Below are positions 60,256 to 64,000 of a DNA stretch of 64,000 nt, one piece after another (position 1 is the first letter of the stretch; the number at the start of each line of letters is the position of its first letter). A program made the position numbers and the translations under genes. The DNA is from Pseudovibrio sp. Tun.PSC04-5.I4. GTDB taxonomy: Bacteria; Pseudomonadota; Alphaproteobacteria; Rhizobiales; Stappiaceae. The stretch is taken from the NCBI RefSeq assembly GCF_900104145.1, contig NZ_FNLB01000006.1, forward strand, positions 3,511,001-3,575,000. The letters are read 5' to 3'. Below the pieces are notes generated by a model, which had not been told where the DNA came from, ran no database searches, and saw only the letters and a list, made by a program, of their open reading frames with translations.

Positions 60256-61689
60256 TTAGCGTGGCAGGTTGGAAGAGCCTGTCAGGAACTCATCAATTGA
60301 GCGAGCTGCCTGACGTCCTTCGCGGATTGCCCAAACAACCAGAGACTGACCTTTGCGAACGTCGCCTGCTGCAAAAACCTTCTTGATGGAGGTTTTGTAG
60401 TCCTCGGTGTTGGCTTTCACGTTGGTGCGTTCGTCCAGTTCCAGATTGTCACTGGCTTCTTTAATGTAGGTTTCCATATTTGGACCTGAGAAGCCGATAG
60501 CTGCCAGAACAAGATCTGCCTTGAGGATGAACTCTGTGCCTTGAATTGGAATACGTTTTTCATCCACACGAGCGCATTTTACGCCGGTTACAACACCGTC
60601 TTCGTCACCAACAATGGCAAGCGTTGCAGCTGAGAACTCACGTTCTGCACCTTCTGCCTGAGACGTGGAAGTCCTGAACTTAGTTGGCCAATACGGCCAG
60701 AACTGGTTCTTGTCTTCCCTCAGCGGAGGCATCGGACGAATGTCCATCTGGGTTACAGACAGTGCGCCCTGACGGAAAGATGTACCAACACAGTCAGATG
60801 CCGTATCGCCACCACCAACAACAACGATGTGCTTGCCGCCAGCCCAATATGGTACTTCGTCAGAAACATCCTCCCCACCTACGCGGCGGTTTTGCTGAAC
60901 GAGGAACGGCATCGCGTACATGGCACCCTTGAGGTTCATGCCCGGAATGCCCGGATCACGCGGACGTTCAGCGCCAGTGCTCAGCAATGTTGCGTCGTGA
61001 CGGGTGTGGATTTCCTCGAACTCTACATCTTTGCCGATTTCACAACCGTAGTGGAAGGTGACACCTTCTGCTTCCAATTGTACGACACGGCGTTCGATGT
61101 GGTGTTTTTCCATCTTAAAGTCAGGAATGCCGTAGCGCATCAGTCCGCCAGCGCGTGGTTCGCGCTCATATACGTGGACTGTATGGCCTGCGCGTGCCAG
61201 CTGTTGTGCTGCTGCCAAGCCTGCAGGACCTGACCCGATTACCGCTACCGTTTTACCGGTTTTGGTTGCCGCAGGTTCCGGTTTGATCCAGCCCTCTTTG
61301 AAAGCACGGTCAGCGATCGCCTGTTCTACAGTCTTAATCGCAACCGAGATGTCTTCCAGATTCAGCGTACACGCTTCCTCACAGGGAGCGGGACAAATGC
61401 GGCCCGTGAATTCCGGGAAGTTATTGGTTGAATGCAGATTACGCGCTGCACTTTCCCAATCACCTGCAAACACCAGATCGTTCCAATCTGGAATCTGGTT
61501 GTTCACCGGACAGCCGGCTGGACCATGGCAAAACGGGATGCCACAATCCATACAACGTGCCGCTTGGCGTTCCACTTCCGGCTGCGAGAGCGGGACTGTG
61601 AATTCGCGGAAGTGGCGGATGCGATCTGATGCCGGCTGGTATTTTTGCTCCTGCCGGTCGATCTCCAAAAAGCCAGTTACCTTACCCAT
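60256..61689 (-). CDS. gltD: Glutamate synthase small subunit
   Basis: The 477-residue flavoprotein transfers electrons from NADPH to the large subunit for glutamate formation. An N-terminal Cys-rich region (AARCMDCGIPFCHGPAGCPVNNQIP) and CPAPCEEACTLN ligate the two Fe-S clusters. The FAD-binding fold follows (GSGPAGLAAAQQLARAGHTVHVYE, about residue 150), then a second nucleotide fold (GGGDTASDCVGTSFRQGA). The ATG follows GGGG about ten bases upstream on the minus strand. It lies 11 bases after gltB, the usual order in this operon. Confidence 0.95.
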   Translation of the reverse strand: MGKVTGFLEIDRQEQKYQPASDRIRHFREFTVPLSQPEVERQAARCMDCGIPFCHGPAGCPVNNQIPDWNDLVFAGDWESAARNLHSTNNFPEFTGRICPAPCEEACTLNLEDISVAIKTVEQAIADRAFKEGWIKPEPAATKTGKTVAVIGSGPAGLAAAQQLARAGHTVHVYEREPRAGGLMRYGIPDFKMEKHHIERRVVQLEAEGVTFHYGCEIGKDVEFEEIHTRHDATLLSTGAERPRDPGIPGMNLKGAMYAMPFLVQQNRRVGGEDVSDEVPYWAGGKHIVVVGGGDTASDCVGTSFRQGALSVTQMDIRPMPPLREDKNQFWPYWPTKFRTSTSQAEGAEREFSAATLAIVGDEDGVVTGVKCARVDEKRIPIQGTEFILKADLVLAAIGFSGPNMETYIKEASDNLELDERTNVKANTEDYKTSIKKVFAAGDVRKGQSLVVWAIREGRQAARSIDEFLTGSSNLPR

Positions 61690-61700
61690 GTCTTCCCCTC

Positions 61701-64000
61701 TTATTCCGCAGCCGTGAGGCCCATACGCGCAGCTTTCATTTCCTGAAGCGCGCGGCGGTATTCAACCGGCATAACTTTCACAAACTTCGGACGCCAGTTC
61801 TCCCAGTCACTCAAGATGTTTTGAGCCTTGGTGGAACCAGTATACTTCACGTGGTTATCGAGAACGAGACGCAGACGTTCGTCGTCGTGGCGTGTCATAT
61901 CGGCTGACAGATCCACACGTCCTTTGTACTCGATATCGCCGCCATGGTGGTGCAGCTTTTCAAGTAGATCGTCTTCTTCCTGCACCGGCTGAATGTCTAC
62001 CATTGCAAGGTTGCAACGGGAGCCGAAGGTACCATCTTCGTCCAGAACGTAAGCAATGCCGCCAGACATGCCTGCTGCGAAGTTACGGCCTGTCTGACCG
62101 AGAACAACAACAACACCGCCGGTCATGTATTCACAACCGTGATCGCCGACACCTTCAACAACGGCAGTGGCGCCGGAGTTACGAACGGCGAAACGTTCGC
62201 CTGCCACGCCGCGGAAGTACACTTCACCGCTGGTTGCGCCGTAGAGTACGGTATTGCCAACAATGATGGATTCTTCTGGCACGATGCGGCTATTGGATGG
62301 TGGCCGTACAATCAGACGTCCGCCAGAAAGGCCTTTGCCAACGTAATCGTTCGCGTCACCTTCCAGATCTATCGTAATGCCTTTGGTGACGAATGCGCCA
62401 AACGCCTGACCTGCTGTGCCTGTCATGGATATGTGGATCGTATCGTCTTTCAAGCCTTTGGCACCGTAGCGCTTTGCAACCTCGCCGGAAAGCATTGCAC
62501 CCACGGAACGATCAACAGACTTGATCTTTGCCGGGAACTCCGTTTTTACCTTGGTCTCTAGCGATGGTGTTGCGTTTCTGATGAGTTCGCGATCAAGAAC
62601 GTTGTTGATCGGGTGCTCTTGCAGTTGTGACCAACGGCTTTCTTCTGGTGTTGCATCCGGGCGGTAGAAAATCCGTGAGAAATCAAGCCCTTCAGATTTC
62701 CAATGTTTGATCGCGTCTTTTTTGTCCAGCATGTCGGAACGACCGATGATGTCGTTCAGATTTTTGACGCCCAGTTCTGCCATCAAGGTACGAAGCTCTT
62801 CAGCAACGTAGAAGAAGTAGTTGATGATGTGCTCAGGCGTGCCTTTAAAGCGTTTCCGCAGAACAGGATCCTGTGTCGCAATGCCAACCGGACAGGTATT
62901 GAGGTGACACTTGCGCATCATCAAGCACCCAGCGGAGATCAACGGAGCTGTAGAGAAGCCGTACTCGTCTGCACCCAAAAGTGCGCCAACAAGAACGTCA
63001 CGACCAGTGCGAAGGCCGCCGTCTACCTGCAAAGCAATGCGAGACCGCAGACCGTTGAGAACCAGCGTTTGCTGAGTTTCAGCAAGGCCCATTTCCCATG
63101 GAGAACCAGCGTGTTTCAAAGAGGTTAGAGGTGATGCACCTGTGCCGCCATCATAGCCAGAGACTGTGACGTGATCTGCACGCGCTTTTGCAACACCAGC
63201 TGCAACCGTTCCGACGCCAACTTCGGACACCAGTTTAACGGAGATATCTGCTCGTGGGTTCACGTTCTTCAGATCGTAGATCAGCTGTGCCAGATCTTCG
63301 ATTGAATAGATGTCGTGGTGCGGAGGAGGTGAAATCAAGCCAACGCCCTGAGTGGAGTGGCGCGTTTTTGCGATCACTGCATCCACTTTGTGGCCCGGCA
63401 GCTGTCCGCCTTCACCTGGCTTTGCGCCCTGTGCCACTTTAATCTGGATCATATCAGAGTTGACCAGATATTCGGTGGTTACGCCAAAACGACCAGAAGC
63501 AACCTGTTTAATGGCAGATCGCATTGGGTTTGGTGAGCCATCCGGCAGTGGGTTGAAACGCTCAGCCTCTTCGCCACCTTCACCCGTGTTAGACTTGCCA
63601 CCAATCTTGTTCATGGCAATGGCAAGCGTGGTGTGAGCTTCGCGAGAGATGGAGCCGAAGGACATTGCGCCGGTTGAGAAGCGCTTGACGATGTCTTCTG
63701 CAGATTCAACGTCATCAATGCTGATTGGGCAACGACCCAACTCTTCAGCGGTCTTGATGCGGAACATGCCGCGGACAGTGTAACGGCCAGTGGCTTCGTT
63801 CACTTCCTTGGCGAATTCCAGATATTTTTCCGGCATGTTGTTGCGAACTGCATGTTGTAGCAGTGCAATGCTGTCTGGTGTCCACATATGGCTTTCGCCG
63901 CGGGTCCGGAATGCATATTCACCGCCAACGTCCAGTGAGCGACGAAGAACTGGAATGTCATCAAACGCATCATGGTGACGAACAACGGTCTCCGCAGCAA
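61701..64000 (-). CDS. gltB: Glutamate synthase large subunit (C-terminal half, cut by window edge)
   Basis: The frame is open from the right edge of the window to the stop at 61701, about 766 codons. It covers the C-terminal half of GltB: the FMN-binding synthase domain (GEGGEEAERFNPL, VSGYDGGTGASPLTSLKHAG, the Cys cluster CLMMRKCHLNTCPVG for the 3Fe-4S centre) and the C-terminal beta-helix (GYGxx-like repeats, KGLSGGRLIVRPP, NTVLYGATSGEVYFRG). Together with GltD it makes two glutamates from glutamine and 2-oxoglutarate. The N-terminal amidotransferase part lies outside the window. Confidence 0.95.
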   Translation of the reverse strand, partial: AAETVVRHHDAFDDIPVLRRSLDVGGEYAFRTRGESHMWTPDSIALLQHAVRNNMPEKYLEFAKEVNEATGRYTVRGMFRIKTAEELGRCPISIDDVESAEDIVKRFSTGAMSFGSISREAHTTLAIAMNKIGGKSNTGEGGEEAERFNPLPDGSPNPMRSAIKQVASGRFGVTTEYLVNSDMIQIKVAQGAKPGEGGQLPGHKVDAVIAKTRHSTQGVGLISPPPHHDIYSIEDLAQLIYDLKNVNPRADISVKLVSEVGVGTVAAGVAKARADHVTVSGYDGGTGASPLTSLKHAGSPWEMGLAETQQTLVLNGLRSRIALQVDGGLRTGRDVLVGALLGADEYGFSTAPLISAGCLMMRKCHLNTCPVGIATQDPVLRKRFKGTPEHIINYFFYVAEELRTLMAELGVKNLNDIIGRSDMLDKKDAIKHWKSEGLDFSRIFYRPDATPEESRWSQLQEHPINNVLDRELIRNATPSLETKVKTEFPAKIKSVDRSVGAMLSGEVAKRYGAKGLKDDTIHISMTGTAGQAFGAFVTKGITIDLEGDANDYVGKGLSGGRLIVRPPSNSRIVPEESIIVGNTVLYGATSGEVYFRGVAGERFAVRNSGATAVVEGVGDHGCEYMTGGVVVVLGQTGRNFAAGMSGGIAYVLDEDGTFGSRCNLAMVDIQPVQEEDDLLEKLHHHGGDIEYKGRVDLSADMTRHDDERLRLVLDNHVKYTGSTKAQNILSDWENWRPKFVKVMPVEYRRALQEMKAARMGLTAAE

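Noticed and set aside
1..64000. CRISPR arrays, tRNA or rRNA genes, insertion sequences, prophage genes
   Set aside because: No regularly spaced repeats, cloverleaf-like genes, transposase or integrase frames were seen on reading both strands.

Overview
The window is a dense stretch of a free-living, Gram-negative alphaproteobacterial chromosome. By eye the G+C content is moderate, roughly 50 percent. Gene content and order suggest a marine heterotroph of the Pseudovibrio/Stappiaceae or Rhodobacteraceae kind: C-P lyase genes for phosphonate use, a TRAP 2-oxoacid-type importer, branched-chain-type and peptide-type ABC importers, a PomAB-like (probably Na+-driven) motor stator, GltBD and a chemoreceptor. 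The taxonomic call is an inference from family content. No tRNA, rRNA, CRISPR array, insertion sequence, prophage or integrase was seen, so this reads as ordinary chromosome rather than an island.

Layout. 1-3.5 kb: the 5' part of a phosphonate C-P lyase operon (phnG-phnH-phnI-phnJ, minus strand) with the divergent repressor gene phnF and a palindromic operator between them. 3.5-10 kb: a CYTH-CHAD protein, a FadR-type regulator, a copper-exporting P1B ATPase and a LysR regulator. 10-12 kb: a methyltransferase, a glyoxalase-fold protein and a small Cys-containing protein. 11.8-17.2 kb: a peptide/nickel-type ABC importer operon (binding protein, two permeases, fused double ATPase). 17.5-24.5 kb: single genes, including a YffB/ArsC-like protein, a B12-type radical SAM enzyme, a creatininase-family amidohydrolase, a secreted protein with a possible caspase-like (clan CD) His/Cys pair, an orphan NitT/TauT-type ATPase, and MarR, DinB and LacI proteins. 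24.5-34.3 kb: a possible 32-33 residue membrane peptide, a secreted Inh-type protease inhibitor, an aminotransferase, a COG0523 metallochaperone GTPase followed by a WD40 protein and a DUF2937 protein, a LysR regulator, a leucine-dehydrogenase-like enzyme, and a fused DUF1007-NicO metal transporter.

35-38.4 kb: a TRAP transporter (dctPQM) of the 2-oxoacid/TakP type. 38.8-48.6 kb: a long co-directional cluster in which an acyl-CoA synthetase is translationally coupled to a complete Liv-type ABC importer (ATPase, two permeases, binding protein, second ATPase), followed by a secreted RNase T2 and a PaaK-like ligase whose ATP-binding loop is atypical. Import of a carboxylic acid followed at once by CoA activation is the simplest reading. 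48.7-53 kb: ferrochelatase, an SPFH/NfeD pair, and a MotA/MotB stator of PomAB type. 53.2-60.2 kb: an envelope set (KdsD, outer-membrane beta-barrel, lytic transglycosylase, an SGNH-fold protein that has lost its expected catalytic residues, a chemoreceptor). 60.2-64 kb: gltD and the 3' part of gltB.

The most unusual items are the SGNH-fold probable pseudoenzyme, the possible clan CD secreted protein, the acyl-CoA synthetase/Liv/atypical PaaK cluster with twin upstream repeats, the DUF1007-NicO fusion, and two possible unannotated small proteins.
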